DNA of 64,000 nucleotides from an uncultured Collinsella sp. (lineage in GTDB: Bacteria; Actinomycetota; Coriobacteriia; Coriobacteriales; Coriobacteriaceae): contig CABUZK010000004.1 of NCBI GenBank assembly GCA_902496115.1, positions 1-64,000 on the forward strand. Reading direction: 5' to 3'. The position numbers and the translations under genes were made by a program. How positions within the stretch are numbered: position 1 is the stretch's first letter; every line of letters begins with the position of its first letter. The notes beneath the pieces were generated by a model that ran no database searches, was not told the origin of the DNA, and worked only from the letters and a program-made list of their open reading frames with translations. This document shows positions 51,790-59,455 of the stretch, one piece after another.

Positions 51790-53067
51790 TTGTTTGAATG
51801 TGAACTACCGTTTGACCATAAGACGTTGCATCTAGAGCTCGAGGATAAGAACTTCGCGGGTGTGATGGAAGGTCATCAAAACGAGTTTAAGACTACAAAA
51901 TCGCAGGAAGAGCTGGTAGAGGAGTCGCTTGCCAACCCTTATGGCTCACCTTCGCTCGAGGAGCTTTGTGCTGGCAAGAAGGATATCGTCATCATTAGCT
52001 CCGACCATACGCGCCCCGTTCCCTCGCGTGTGACGATGCCTATTCTGCTGCATCACATCCACTCCGCTGCGCCTGAGGCACGCGTTCGCATTCTGGTTGC
52101 TACGGGTATGCATCGTCCGTCGACGCACGAGGAGCTCGTCAACAAGTACGGCGAGGAGATCGTTGCCAACGAGGAAATCGTTATGCACGTCGCGACTGAC
52201 GACAGCATGATGAAAAAGATCGGCACCCTGCCTTCTGGCGGCGAGTGCATCATCAACAAGATTGCCGCCGATTGCGATCTGCTGCTTGCCGAGGGCTTTA
52301 TTGAGCCGCACTTCTTTGCCGGTTTCTCTGGCAGCCGCAAGTCCGTGCTGCCCGGCATTGCCAGCTACAAGACCATCATGTACAACCACAACGGTCAGTT
52401 TGTGAACGATTCCCATTCGCGTGCCGGCAACCTGTGCCACAACCACGTGAACGAGGATATGTTTGCCGCTGCCGAGATGGCTCACCTTGCCTTTGTGCTT
52501 AACGTGGTGCTCAACGGCAAGCACGAGGTCATCGGCTCCTTTGCCGGCGACATCCACAAGGCGCACGAGGCCGGCTGCGAGTTCGTGAAGAGCCTTGCCG
52601 GCGTTGAGCCCGTCGAGTGCGAGATTGCCATCACCACCAACGGCGGCTACCCGCTCGACCAGAACATCTACCAGGCCGTGAAGGGCATGTGCGCTGCCGA
52701 GGCCACGCTTCCCGAGGGCGGCGTGATCATCGATGTCGCCGGTTGCGCCGACGGTCACGGTGGCGAGGGCTTCTATCACAACATCGCCGACAACGATCCG
52801 GCAGAGTTTGAGCGCGCCTGCATCGACCGTCCTAAGGACGAGACCCTGCCCGACCAGTGGACGAGTCAGATCTTTGCCCGCATCCTGGCGCATCACCCCG
52901 TGATCATGGTCACCGACCTGTGCGATCACCAGATGATCAAGGATATGCACATGACGCCGGTCAACACCCTCGAGGAGGCGCTCAAGCTCGCCTTTGAGAT
53001 GAAGGGTGCCGATGCCAAGGTTGCCGTCATTCCCGATGGCCTGGGCGTTGTCGTCGCGCAGCACTAG
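51790..53067 (+). CDS. larA: Nickel-pincer lactate racemase LarA
   Basis: LarA interconverts D- and L-lactate (or related 2-hydroxyacids) using a nickel-pincer nucleotide cofactor made by LarB, LarC and LarE. Motifs seen: SSDHTRPVPSR (about 70-80), VATGMHRPSTHEEL, and AEGFIEPHFFAGFSGSRKSVLPGI, which carries the catalytic and cofactor-linked His/Lys residues. A TTG start at 51790 with GGAAGAGGG 9 bases upstream gives 425 residues, matching the family; earlier in-frame codons lie across a terminator. The channel gene follows after 49 bases; larB and larC face it. The LarA family includes racemases for other acids, so lactate is likely but not certain. Confidence 0.88.
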   Translation: MFECELPFDHKTLHLELEDKNFAGVMEGHQNEFKTTKSQEELVEESLANPYGSPSLEELCAGKKDIVIISSDHTRPVPSRVTMPILLHHIHSAAPEARVRILVATGMHRPSTHEELVNKYGEEIVANEEIVMHVATDDSMMKKIGTLPSGGECIINKIAADCDLLLAEGFIEPHFFAGFSGSRKSVLPGIASYKTIMYNHNGQFVNDSHSRAGNLCHNHVNEDMFAAAEMAHLAFVLNVVLNGKHEVIGSFAGDIHKAHEAGCEFVKSLAGVEPVECEIAITTNGGYPLDQNIYQAVKGMCAAEATLPEGGVIIDVAGCADGHGGEGFYHNIADNDPAEFERACIDRPKDETLPDQWTSQIFARILAHHPVIMVTDLCDHQMIKDMHMTPVNTLEEALKLAFEMKGADAKVAVIPDGLGVVVAQH

Positions 53068-53116
53068 TACGCGGCCTAAACGAATCGTTTATAACCGACA
53101 AGAAAGATAAGGTTTT

Positions 53117-53848
53117 ATGCTTACCAAACTCCTCTGCGAATTCGGCGCAACGGCCCTCATGATCATCTTTGGCGTGGGCGTGCACTGCGATACCGTGCTC
53201 AAGGGCACTAAGTATCAGGGCTCCGGCCATATGTTTGCCATCACCACCTGGTCTTTTGGCATCTCGGTCTGCCTGTTTGTCTTTGGCGGCGCCGTGTGCA
53301 TGAACCCGGCTATGGTGCTTGCCCAGTGCATCGTAGGCCTGGTGCCGTGGAGCAGCTGCATCCCCTTCATGATTGCCGATATGCTCGGCGGCTTTGTGGG
53401 CGCCGTAATCGCTTGGCTTATGTATGCCGATGAGTTCAAGGCTTCCGAGGGCGTCGTCGACCCCATTGCCCAGCGCAACATCTTCTCGACCAACCCCACC
53501 ACCGAGGGCACCAACTATGCCCGCAACTTCTTCTGCGAGGCTATCTGCACCTTCGTGTTCATCAGCGCCATCCTTGCTGCCGCTAGCCGCGCCGGCGAGA
53601 ACGTTCTGATGCTCGCCATCTGCGTCGGCCTGATCGTTTGGGCCGTTGGCATGGGCATGGGCGGCATCACCGGCTTCGCCATGAACCAGGCTCGTGACCT
53701 TGGTCCTCGCATGGCCTATCAGGTTCTGCCGATTAAGAACAAGGCCGACAACAACTGGAAGTACGGCCTGCTTGTTCCTGGCATCGCTCCGTTTATCGGT
53801 GCCGCTCTGGCCGCACTGTTTGTGCACGGTTTCTTGGGCATGTTCTAG
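53117..53848 (+). CDS. Aquaglyceroporin-like channel with NPA and NQA motifs
   Basis: A 243-residue MIP-family channel with six membrane helices. The first half-helix motif is NPA (AVCMNPAMVLAQ); the second is NQA in FAMNQARDLGPR, where the family has NPARDLGPR. The position after larA matches LarD, the lactic acid channel of the Lactobacillus plantarum lar operon, so it may move lactic acid or glycerol across the membrane. Segment DPIAQRNIFSTNPTTEGTNYARNF is the central loop. The AAGAAAGATAAGG leader gives a modest ribosome binding site. Confidence 0.85.
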   Translation: MLTKLLCEFGATALMIIFGVGVHCDTVLKGTKYQGSGHMFAITTWSFGISVCLFVFGGAVCMNPAMVLAQCIVGLVPWSSCIPFMIADMLGGFVGAVIAWLMYADEFKASEGVVDPIAQRNIFSTNPTTEGTNYARNFFCEAICTFVFISAILAAASRAGENVLMLAICVGLIVWAVGMGMGGITGFAMNQARDLGPRMAYQVLPIKNKADNNWKYGLLVPGIAPFIGAALAALFVHGFLGMF

Positions 53849-53870
53849 TCCAAGGCTACATAGGTTGTTC

Positions 53871-53995
53871 GCCGTCCGCATGGGGTAACTTCCCAGCGCG
53901 TCCTCGGACATGCAAAAAGGCTCGCTGCGCACTTTGTGCGGCGAGCCTTTTTGCGTCCTGCGGAGTGCGCTGGGAAGTTACCCCATGCGGACGGC
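53871..53995. terminator. Terminator nested in a 29-bp-arm palindrome
   Basis: Outer arms 53871-53899 and 53967-53995 are perfect over 29 bp (starting GCCGTCCGCATGGGG). The inner stem GCAAAAAGGCTCGC / GCGAGCCTTTTTGC is perfect with a CGCAC-TTT-GTGCG cap and has T runs in both directions. Linkers GTCCTCGGACAT and CGTCCTGCGGAGT resemble those at 51.3 kb. It lies between convergent operons. Confidence 0.9.
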
Positions 53996-54170
53996 TGCGG
54001 GGTCTTCGTTGCGTTCGTGCAAGCAACCCAACATATATATCTGAATTTGGATGGGAGGGGCTTGTTGCTGGTAGGAGCGTTGGGCTGCTGTTGACACTTT
54101 GGGATGGATTGTGCTTTGGGTTGGGGCGGGGCTTTGAGATGAGGGCGGAACTTTGGGATGAGGGGTTTAC
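53996..54170. other. G-rich intergenic stretch downstream of tetR
   Basis: No gene is seen. The + strand is purine-rich and repeats ACTTTGGGATG (54098 and 54150) and GCTTTGAGATGAGG with small changes. It may be a decayed repeat. Confidence 0.5.
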
Positions 54171-54710
54171 TTAGTTGAAGAGGGGCATTATGGCCGAGAG
54201 GTAGTCTTTGGCTACGTCGGACTTATCTGCTTGGAAGTTGTGCCAGGCCCACCATTGGACCATTCCTACGAAGCTTGAGGCTATGTGGTGTAGTAGGAAG
54301 CTGCGATCCATGGTGGCGGCGGGGCCGTTTGGGTCGTTGGGGACGGTTTCGGCTGCTCGTGACATGATGGTCTTGCGTAAGCAGTCGGCAAAGACGCGTG
54401 AGCCGGCGCCGGCTACGAGGGCTCGAACGCCCTGGCGGCGCTCCCAGAGGTTGTTGAGGATATGCTCGACCTGCACGAGTGGGTCGTCGAGGGGCGTACC
54501 GTCATCGTCGAGGGCATGGGTGCAGATATCGCACACGAGCTCAGCGAGTAGGTCATCTTTGCTCTTGAAGAGGCCGTAGAACGTGGCCCGACCCACATGG
54601 GCGCGAGCGATGATGTCACCGACGGTGATCTTGCCGTAGTCCTCTTCGCGCAGCAGCTCGGAGAACGCCGTAACGATGGCGGCGCGGCTTTTTGCCTTGC
54701 GGGCATCCAT
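54171..54710 (-). CDS. TetR/AcrR-family regulator
   Basis: A 179-residue repressor. The N-terminal helix-turn-helix is clear: RAAIVTAFSELLREEDYGKITVGDIIARAHVGRATFYGLFKSKDDLLAELV. The C-terminal ligand domain is of the TetR_C_33-like helical type. The ATG at 54710 lies 2 bases after the larC stop, so it is the last gene of larB-larC-tetR. A 12-bp-arm inverted repeat in front of larB is a likely target, giving autoregulation. Confidence 0.88.
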   Translation of the reverse strand: MDARKAKSRAAIVTAFSELLREEDYGKITVGDIIARAHVGRATFYGLFKSKDDLLAELVCDICTHALDDDGTPLDDPLVQVEHILNNLWERRQGVRALVAGAGSRVFADCLRKTIMSRAAETVPNDPNGPAATMDRSFLLHHIASSFVGMVQWWAWHNFQADKSDVAKDYLSAIMPLFN

Positions 54711-54712
54711 GG

Positions 54713-55624
54713 CTAGGCGTCCGCGTGAACGAGCAGGCAGCGGAGCGTACCGGAACAACCCTCGTAGGGGCGCTTGCCGGCGCCGTAGCCGACGGCTTCG
54801 ATGCGGTAGCGTGAGGGCAGTTGGTCGGACGTGCGCAGCGCGGTGACGATGGCGGCGCCCGTGGGCGTCACGAGCTCGCCGGCGACCGGTGCAGGCGTGA
54901 GGGCGATATTGCCCGCCTGGCACAGGTTGACGACAGCGGGGACGGGAATGGGCATGAGGCCGTGGGCGCAGCGAATGGTGCCGTGGCCCTCAGAGAGCGA
55001 TTCGACCACGATGTCCTCAATACCCAGGTCATCGAGGCAGATGGCGACAGAGCAGACGTCGACGATGGAATCGACGGCGCCTACCTCGTGGAACATGACG
55101 GTCTCGGGCGTTTTGCCGTGGGCCTTGGCCTCGGCGGCGGCGAGCGCGGTAAAGATGGCGAGCGCACGACGCTTGGCGCCATCGCTTAGCTGCGAGCCGT
55201 CGATGATGGCGGTGACGTCCGCCAAAGAACGGTGGTGATGGTGGTGGGCGTGATGATGGCCCTCGTGGCCATGACCGTGGGCCTCATGGTCATGGTCGTG
55301 GCAGTGCTCGTGCTCGCCATGGTCATGATGGTGGTGTTCGTGTTCGTGCATATGCACGACAGCTGCTTCGTTGCCGTAGAGCCAGGCCATATCGTGATCG
55401 TGGTTCTCGAGCTCCTCTGCAAGCTGGACATCGAAATCGCAGGCGTCGATGCCGTGCTTGTTTACGCGCGTCACGGCAATCGAAAAGCCGTCGACCGGCA
55501 GCGTGGCGAGCTGCTCGTGCAGATGCTCCTCGCTGGCGCCCAGGTCGAGCAGGGCCGCGACGGTCATATCGCCGCTGATGCCCGAGGTGCCGTCGATGAT
55601 AAGCGTATGCTGATGGTTGGACAT
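54713..55624 (-). CDS. larC: LarC1-like nickel-insertion protein with His-rich insert
   Basis: LarC inserts nickel into the pincer cofactor of LarA. This 303-residue protein matches the N-terminal half (LarC1): IDGTSGISGDMTVAALLDLG, FHEVGAVDSIVDV, ECHGTIRCAHG-like SEGHGTIRCAHGLMPIPVPAV and VTPTGAAIVTAL. Residues 91-131 hold 24 histidines in 41 positions, a metal store. It ends at YGAGKRPYEGCSGTLRCLLVHADA, where full-length LarC continues into the CTP-binding LarC2 domain; tetR follows instead. larB lies 10 bases upstream. Confidence 0.88.
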   Translation of the reverse strand: MSNHQHTLIIDGTSGISGDMTVAALLDLGASEEHLHEQLATLPVDGFSIAVTRVNKHGIDACDFDVQLAEELENHDHDMAWLYGNEAAVVHMHEHEHHHHDHGEHEHCHDHDHEAHGHGHEGHHHAHHHHHRSLADVTAIIDGSQLSDGAKRRALAIFTALAAAEAKAHGKTPETVMFHEVGAVDSIVDVCSVAICLDDLGIEDIVVESLSEGHGTIRCAHGLMPIPVPAVVNLCQAGNIALTPAPVAGELVTPTGAAIVTALRTSDQLPSRYRIEAVGYGAGKRPYEGCSGTLRCLLVHADA

Positions 55625-55634
55625 GGAATGCTCC

Positions 55635-56417
55635 TTAGCGGGCGCGGGGTGTGCCGGCGCTCAGATGATTGATAAGACTTGCCTGGTATGCGGCACCAAA
55701 GCCGTTGTCGATATTGACGACCGAAACGCCGCTGGCGCAGGAGTTGAGCATGGCGAGCAGTGCGGCTACGCCACCAAAGCTCGCGCCGTAGCCCACGCTG
55801 GTGGGAACGGCAATGACCGGACAGCTCACCAGGCCGCCGATAACGCTCGCCAGCGCGCCTTCCATGCCGGCGATGGCGATGACCACCTGCGCCTGGGCAA
55901 GTTCCTCGGCATGCGCGAGCAAGCGGTGCAGGCCGGCGACGCCTACGTCGTAGAGGCGGTCGACCTCGTTGCCATAGAACTCGGCCGTCAACGCGGCTTC
56001 CTCGGCGACGGGCAAGTCGCTCGTGCCGGCGCAGGCGACGACGATGCGTCCGTTACCGGTGGGGGAGGGCTTGCCGCCCACGAGGGCGAGCTGTGCGTCC
56101 GGGACATATCCCAGGTCGATGCCGTTGTCGAGGAGCTCCGAGGTGCGGGCTGCTTTTTCGCTGTCCAGGCGCGTGACCAGGATGCGCTCCTGGCCAGCAT
56201 CGCGCAGCGCTTCGATAATGGCGGCAATCTGCTCGGCGGTTTTACCCGCACCGTAGACAACCTCGCCGGCTCCCTGGCGCACCCCGCGCGAAAGATCGAG
56301 CTGTGCAAAACCCAGATCGGCGGTCGGAGCCGTCTGGATGCGCGTGAGGGCGACGGCTGGGGTGACTGCTCCGCCGGCAACATCGCTCAGCAATTGCTCA
56401 AGATCTCGCTTATCCAT
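55635..56417 (-). CDS. larB: LarB, nicotinate adenine dinucleotide carboxylase/hydrolase
   Basis: LarB carboxylates and cleaves nicotinic acid adenine dinucleotide, the first step of nickel-pincer cofactor synthesis. The 260-residue protein has the AIR-carboxylase-like C-terminal domain: GTSDLPVAEEAALTAEFYG, VVIAIAGMEGALASVIGGLVSCPVIAVPTSVGYGASFGGVAALLAMLNSCASGVSVVNIDNGFGA. GAAGGGAAC precedes the ATG at 56417. It heads the larB-larC-tetR operon. larE, the sulfur transferase, is not in the window. Confidence 0.92.
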   Translation of the reverse strand: MDKRDLEQLLSDVAGGAVTPAVALTRIQTAPTADLGFAQLDLSRGVRQGAGEVVYGAGKTAEQIAAIIEALRDAGQERILVTRLDSEKAARTSELLDNGIDLGYVPDAQLALVGGKPSPTGNGRIVVACAGTSDLPVAEEAALTAEFYGNEVDRLYDVGVAGLHRLLAHAEELAQAQVVIAIAGMEGALASVIGGLVSCPVIAVPTSVGYGASFGGVAALLAMLNSCASGVSVVNIDNGFGAAYQASLINHLSAGTPRAR

Positions 56418-56459
56418 ATATGTTCCCTTCGACGGTGCAAAGTCTAGCACTCAAGGGCA

Positions 56460-56495
56460 AGTTTCCGAACACTAAGATAAAATTGTTCGGAAACT
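56460..56495 (-). promoter_or_regulatory. Operator-like inverted repeat in the larB promoter
   Basis: AGTTTCCGAACA (56460-56471) and TGTTCGGAAACT (56484-56495) are perfect 12-bp arms with a 12-base spacer. On the minus strand the spacer contains TTTTATCTTAG, a possible -10 region. The position suits repression by the operon's own TetR regulator. Confidence 0.75.
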
Positions 56496-56533
56496 AGACA
56501 TAGGGGAATTGATTCTATTGTTAGACAGATCGA

Positions 56534-57169
56534 CTAGTCACGTAGGATGATGTCCATGGCGAGCATCAGGTTGCGCTCGTCGATGGCAAACGGGGCGGCC
56601 TCGCGCGTCTTGGGCTTGGCGCAAAACGCGATGCCCGTGCCCGCGGCCTGAATCATGGGGATGTCGTTTGCCCCGTCGCCAATAGCGACCGTGTGGGCCA
56701 TGTCGACACCGCACTCAACCGCCCAATCTAGCAGCTGGATGAGCTTGGACTCCTTGGTCACAATGTCGGCAGCCAACTTACCGGTGAGCTTGCCATCCAC
56801 GACCTCCAGGCGGTTGGCCAGGCAAAAATCGATACCCGCGGCGGCTACGATCTTGTCAGCGATCTCGTGGAAGCCGCCGCTTACCACGCCGACCTTCCAG
56901 CCCTTGCTGTGTGCCGAGCGCACAAGCTCCAGCGCGCCGGGGGTAAATGTCACGCGTTCAAAGGTGCGCTCGAACACACTCTCGTCCAGGCCGGCGAGCA
57001 GCCCCACGCGCTCCTCGAGCGCTTGCTTAAAGTCCAGCTCGCCGCGCATGGCGCGTTCGGTGATCCGCGCAACTTGCTCGCCCACGCCTGCCTCCTTGCC
57101 CAACAGGTCGATGACCTCCTGGTTGATGAGCGTGGAGTCGATATCCATAACGATGAGGCGTGCAGTCAT
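56534..57169 (-). CDS. serB: Phosphoserine phosphatase
   Basis: SerB removes phosphate from O-phosphoserine, the last step of serine synthesis. The 211-residue HAD-fold protein has the nucleophile motif MDIDSTLI (Asp 8), VVSGGFHEIADKI, TKESKLIQLLDW with the catalytic Lys, and AIGDGANDIPMIQAAGTGIAF. The ATG at 57169 was chosen since the HAD motif starts at once. It is divergent from aspS. There is no N-terminal ACT domain. Confidence 0.94.
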   Translation of the reverse strand: MTARLIVMDIDSTLINQEVIDLLGKEAGVGEQVARITERAMRGELDFKQALEERVGLLAGLDESVFERTFERVTFTPGALELVRSAHSKGWKVGVVSGGFHEIADKIVAAAGIDFCLANRLEVVDGKLTGKLAADIVTKESKLIQLLDWAVECGVDMAHTVAIGDGANDIPMIQAAGTGIAFCAKPKTREAAPFAIDERNLMLAMDIILRD

Positions 57170-57362
57170 GGCGGGCCTTTCCGAGTGCAGTTGTATTGGG
57201 GCACATTGTCGCACGCGGCGCGCCTTGGCGACGGCCAGGCCGCGTCAATTGTTTCGTCTCCGTCAAGTCTTTGGGCGAGAACTACTTTTCCGCGGCACAT
57301 CGACACAGGTGCGATAAGATAGAACGCCATGTCTGGCTGCGCGGTTTACGCAGGCTGGGCAA

Positions 57363-57404
57363 ATCTGTACGACGCCGCCCGGAACGACACGGGGCGGCAC
57401 AGAT
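57363..57404 (+). promoter_or_regulatory. Stem-loop in the aspS leader
   Basis: ATCTGT/ACAGAT and GCCGCCC/GGGCGGC form a stacked stem with an internal bulge and an 11-base loop, ending 5 bases before AAAGGAGG of the aspS ribosome binding site. It has no T-box signature or terminator T-run. Confidence 0.55.
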
Positions 57405-57425
57405 CCATAAAGGAGGATCACTGGT

Positions 57426-59213
57426 ATGAGCCAGACCCGTCCCATCGACGAGCATTCCATGCACACCCGTACCTGCGGCGAGCTTCGCCGCGAGAACGTG
57501 GGCGAAGAGGTCACCCTCACCGGTTGGGTGAGCCGTCGCCGTGACCACGGCGGCCTTATTTTCTGCGACCTTCGTGACCGCGAGGGCATCACGCAGCTCA
57601 CCTTCGACCCCGAGCACTCTGACGGCGACGCATTTAAGATCGCCGAGACCATGCGTCCCGAGTGGCCCATCAAGATCCACGGCGTCGTGCGCTCCCGTGG
57701 CGAGGAGACCACCAACGCCAAGCTCGCGACCGGCGAGATCGAGGTCCTGACCGACCACGCCGAGGTGCTCAACACGTCCGTCACCCCGCCGTTCCAGATC
57801 GAGGACGGCATCGAGACCAGCGAGGACACCCGTCTGCGCTATCGCTATCTGGACCTCCGTCGTCCCGAGATGATGGCCAACCTCAAGCTGCGCTCCGACT
57901 TTACCTTTGCCATTCGCGAGGCGCTGCACAACCGTGAGTTCATGGAGGTCGAGACGCCCTCCCTGTTTAAGTCCACGCCCGAGGGCGCTCGTGACTTCAT
58001 CGTTCCCAGCCGTATTCAGCCGGGCAACTTCTACGCCCTGCCGCAGTCCCCGCAGCTCCTGAAGCAGCTGCTTATGGTCGGTGGCGTCGAGCGCTACTAT
58101 CAGGTTGCCAAGTGCTTCCGCGACGAGGACCTGCGTGCCGACCGTCAGCCCGAGTTCACTCAGGTCGATATCGAGATGTCCTTCGTGGACCAGAACGACG
58201 TTATGAGCGCGCTCGAAGAGGTCCTGGCCGATGCCTTCGGCCGCATGGGCGTCGAGATGCCCACGCCGCTGCGTCGCATGGACTACTGGGAGGCCATGGA
58301 CACCTATGGCTCCGACAAGCCCGATACCCGCTATGGCATGCATCTGGTCGACCTGACCGACATCTTTGCCAACTCCAAGTTCAAGGTCTTTGCGACTGCC
58401 GCAAACGAGGAGGGTTCTGTCGTCAAGGCCATTAACGCCAAGGGCGCCGGTGCCTGGGCACGTGCCAAGATCGATAAGCTCGCCGGCGTGGCCTCCACGT
58501 TTGGCGCCAAGGGCCTGGCCTGGATCGCTTTCCGCGAGGATGGCTCCATCAACAGTCCCATCGTCAAGTTCTTCTCGGACGAGGAAATGACTGCCCTGCG
58601 CGAGCGTATGGACGTCGAGCCCGGCGACCTCGTGATGTTCGCCGCCGGCCCGCGCCTGCTCTCCGACGAGATCCTGGGCGGCATGCGTTCCCACATGGCC
58701 AACGCCCTCGAGATCAAGCGCGAGGGTCACGACTTCCTGTGGGTCGTCAACTTCCCGCTGTTCCACTGGGATGAGGACCGCAAGGCTTACGCTGCCGAGC
58801 ACCAGCCGTTCACCCTGCCGACTGAGACCGACATCGCTAAGATCGAGGCCGATCCGCTGGCAGCCGGTTCGTGCACCTATGACTTTGTCATGGACGGCTT
58901 TGAGGCCGGCGGCGGCGGCATGCGTATCCACAACGCCGAGATGCAGATGTCCATGCTCAAGCTCCTGGGCTTTACCGAGGAGCGCGCCGAGTCTCAGTTT
59001 GGCTTCCTCATGGAGGCCCTCAAGTTTGGTGCGCCCCCGATGGGCGGTTTCGCTCTGGGTCTGGACCGCGTGTGCATGCTGCTCACCGGTTCCGACTCCA
59101 TCCGCGACGTCATGGCGTTCCCCAAGACGGCCAGTGGCTCCGACCTTATGTCGGGCGCTCCGAGTGCCGTATCCGGCGCCCAGCTCAAGGACGTCAGTCT
59201 GCGCCTGATGTAG
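57426..59213 (+). CDS. aspS: Aspartyl-tRNA synthetase
   Basis: A class II synthetase of bacterial type, 595 residues with an N-terminal OB-fold (VTLTGWVSRRRDHGGLIFCDLRDREG), a catalytic domain (QSPQLLKQLLMVGGVERYYQVAKCFRDEDLRADRQPEFTQVDIEMSF), an inserted GAD domain and motif 3 (GLDRVCMLL). Without gatCAB in view it cannot be told whether it is discriminating or also charges tRNA-Asn. AAGGAGGATC precedes the ATG. A terminator follows. Confidence 0.97.
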   Translation: MSQTRPIDEHSMHTRTCGELRRENVGEEVTLTGWVSRRRDHGGLIFCDLRDREGITQLTFDPEHSDGDAFKIAETMRPEWPIKIHGVVRSRGEETTNAKLATGEIEVLTDHAEVLNTSVTPPFQIEDGIETSEDTRLRYRYLDLRRPEMMANLKLRSDFTFAIREALHNREFMEVETPSLFKSTPEGARDFIVPSRIQPGNFYALPQSPQLLKQLLMVGGVERYYQVAKCFRDEDLRADRQPEFTQVDIEMSFVDQNDVMSALEEVLADAFGRMGVEMPTPLRRMDYWEAMDTYGSDKPDTRYGMHLVDLTDIFANSKFKVFATAANEEGSVVKAINAKGAGAWARAKIDKLAGVASTFGAKGLAWIAFREDGSINSPIVKFFSDEEMTALRERMDVEPGDLVMFAAGPRLLSDEILGGMRSHMANALEIKREGHDFLWVVNFPLFHWDEDRKAYAAEHQPFTLPTETDIAKIEADPLAAGSCTYDFVMDGFEAGGGGMRIHNAEMQMSMLKLLGFTEERAESQFGFLMEALKFGAPPMGGFALGLDRVCMLLTGSDSIRDVMAFPKTASGSDLMSGAPSAVSGAQLKDVSLRLM

Positions 59214-59238
59214 GCAAGCGGCTACATATTGCCTGTAA

Positions 59239-59271
59239 CGAGGGAAGGACGCGTGCCTTCCCTCGTTTTTT
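59239..59271 (+). terminator. aspS terminator
   Basis: CGAGGGAAGG and CCTTCCCTCG pair closely and are followed by TTTTTT. Confidence 0.92.
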
Positions 59272-59311
59272 ATGCGCGGGCGTTGCGAGGACATAGGGTG
59301 ACCGGACGTCG

Positions 59312-59449
59312 CGGAAACTGCGACCCAGAATCCAGCCAAATAACGGGTCGCACTTTCCGGTTGAGCTTCTGGCGGAAAGTACATCCCAGAATCGGCGTTC
59401 GGAATGGGCCGGGCTTTCCGCTAAAGCAGCCTAGCGGAAAGCCCGGCCC
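59312..59449. repeat. Chain of GCGGAAAG-type palindromes
   Basis: Unit 1 arms 59312-59326 and 59345-59359 (CGGAAACTGCGACCC, one mismatch). Unit 2 arms 59372-59388 and 59405-59421 share GCGGAAAG and CCCA ends. Unit 3 arms 59406-59422 and 59433-59449 are perfect over 17 bp (GGGCCGGGCTTTCCGCT). The segment 59405-59422 serves both unit 2 and unit 3, so they cannot form at once. CCCAGAATC repeats at 59324 and 59385. Confidence 0.85.
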
Positions 59450-59455
59450 AGTTTC

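Noticed and set aside
54711..54923. Upstream extension of the tetR frame as a LarC2 domain produced by frameshift
   Set aside because: The translation is Arg-rich and overlaps the end of larC; it has no LarC2-like sequence.
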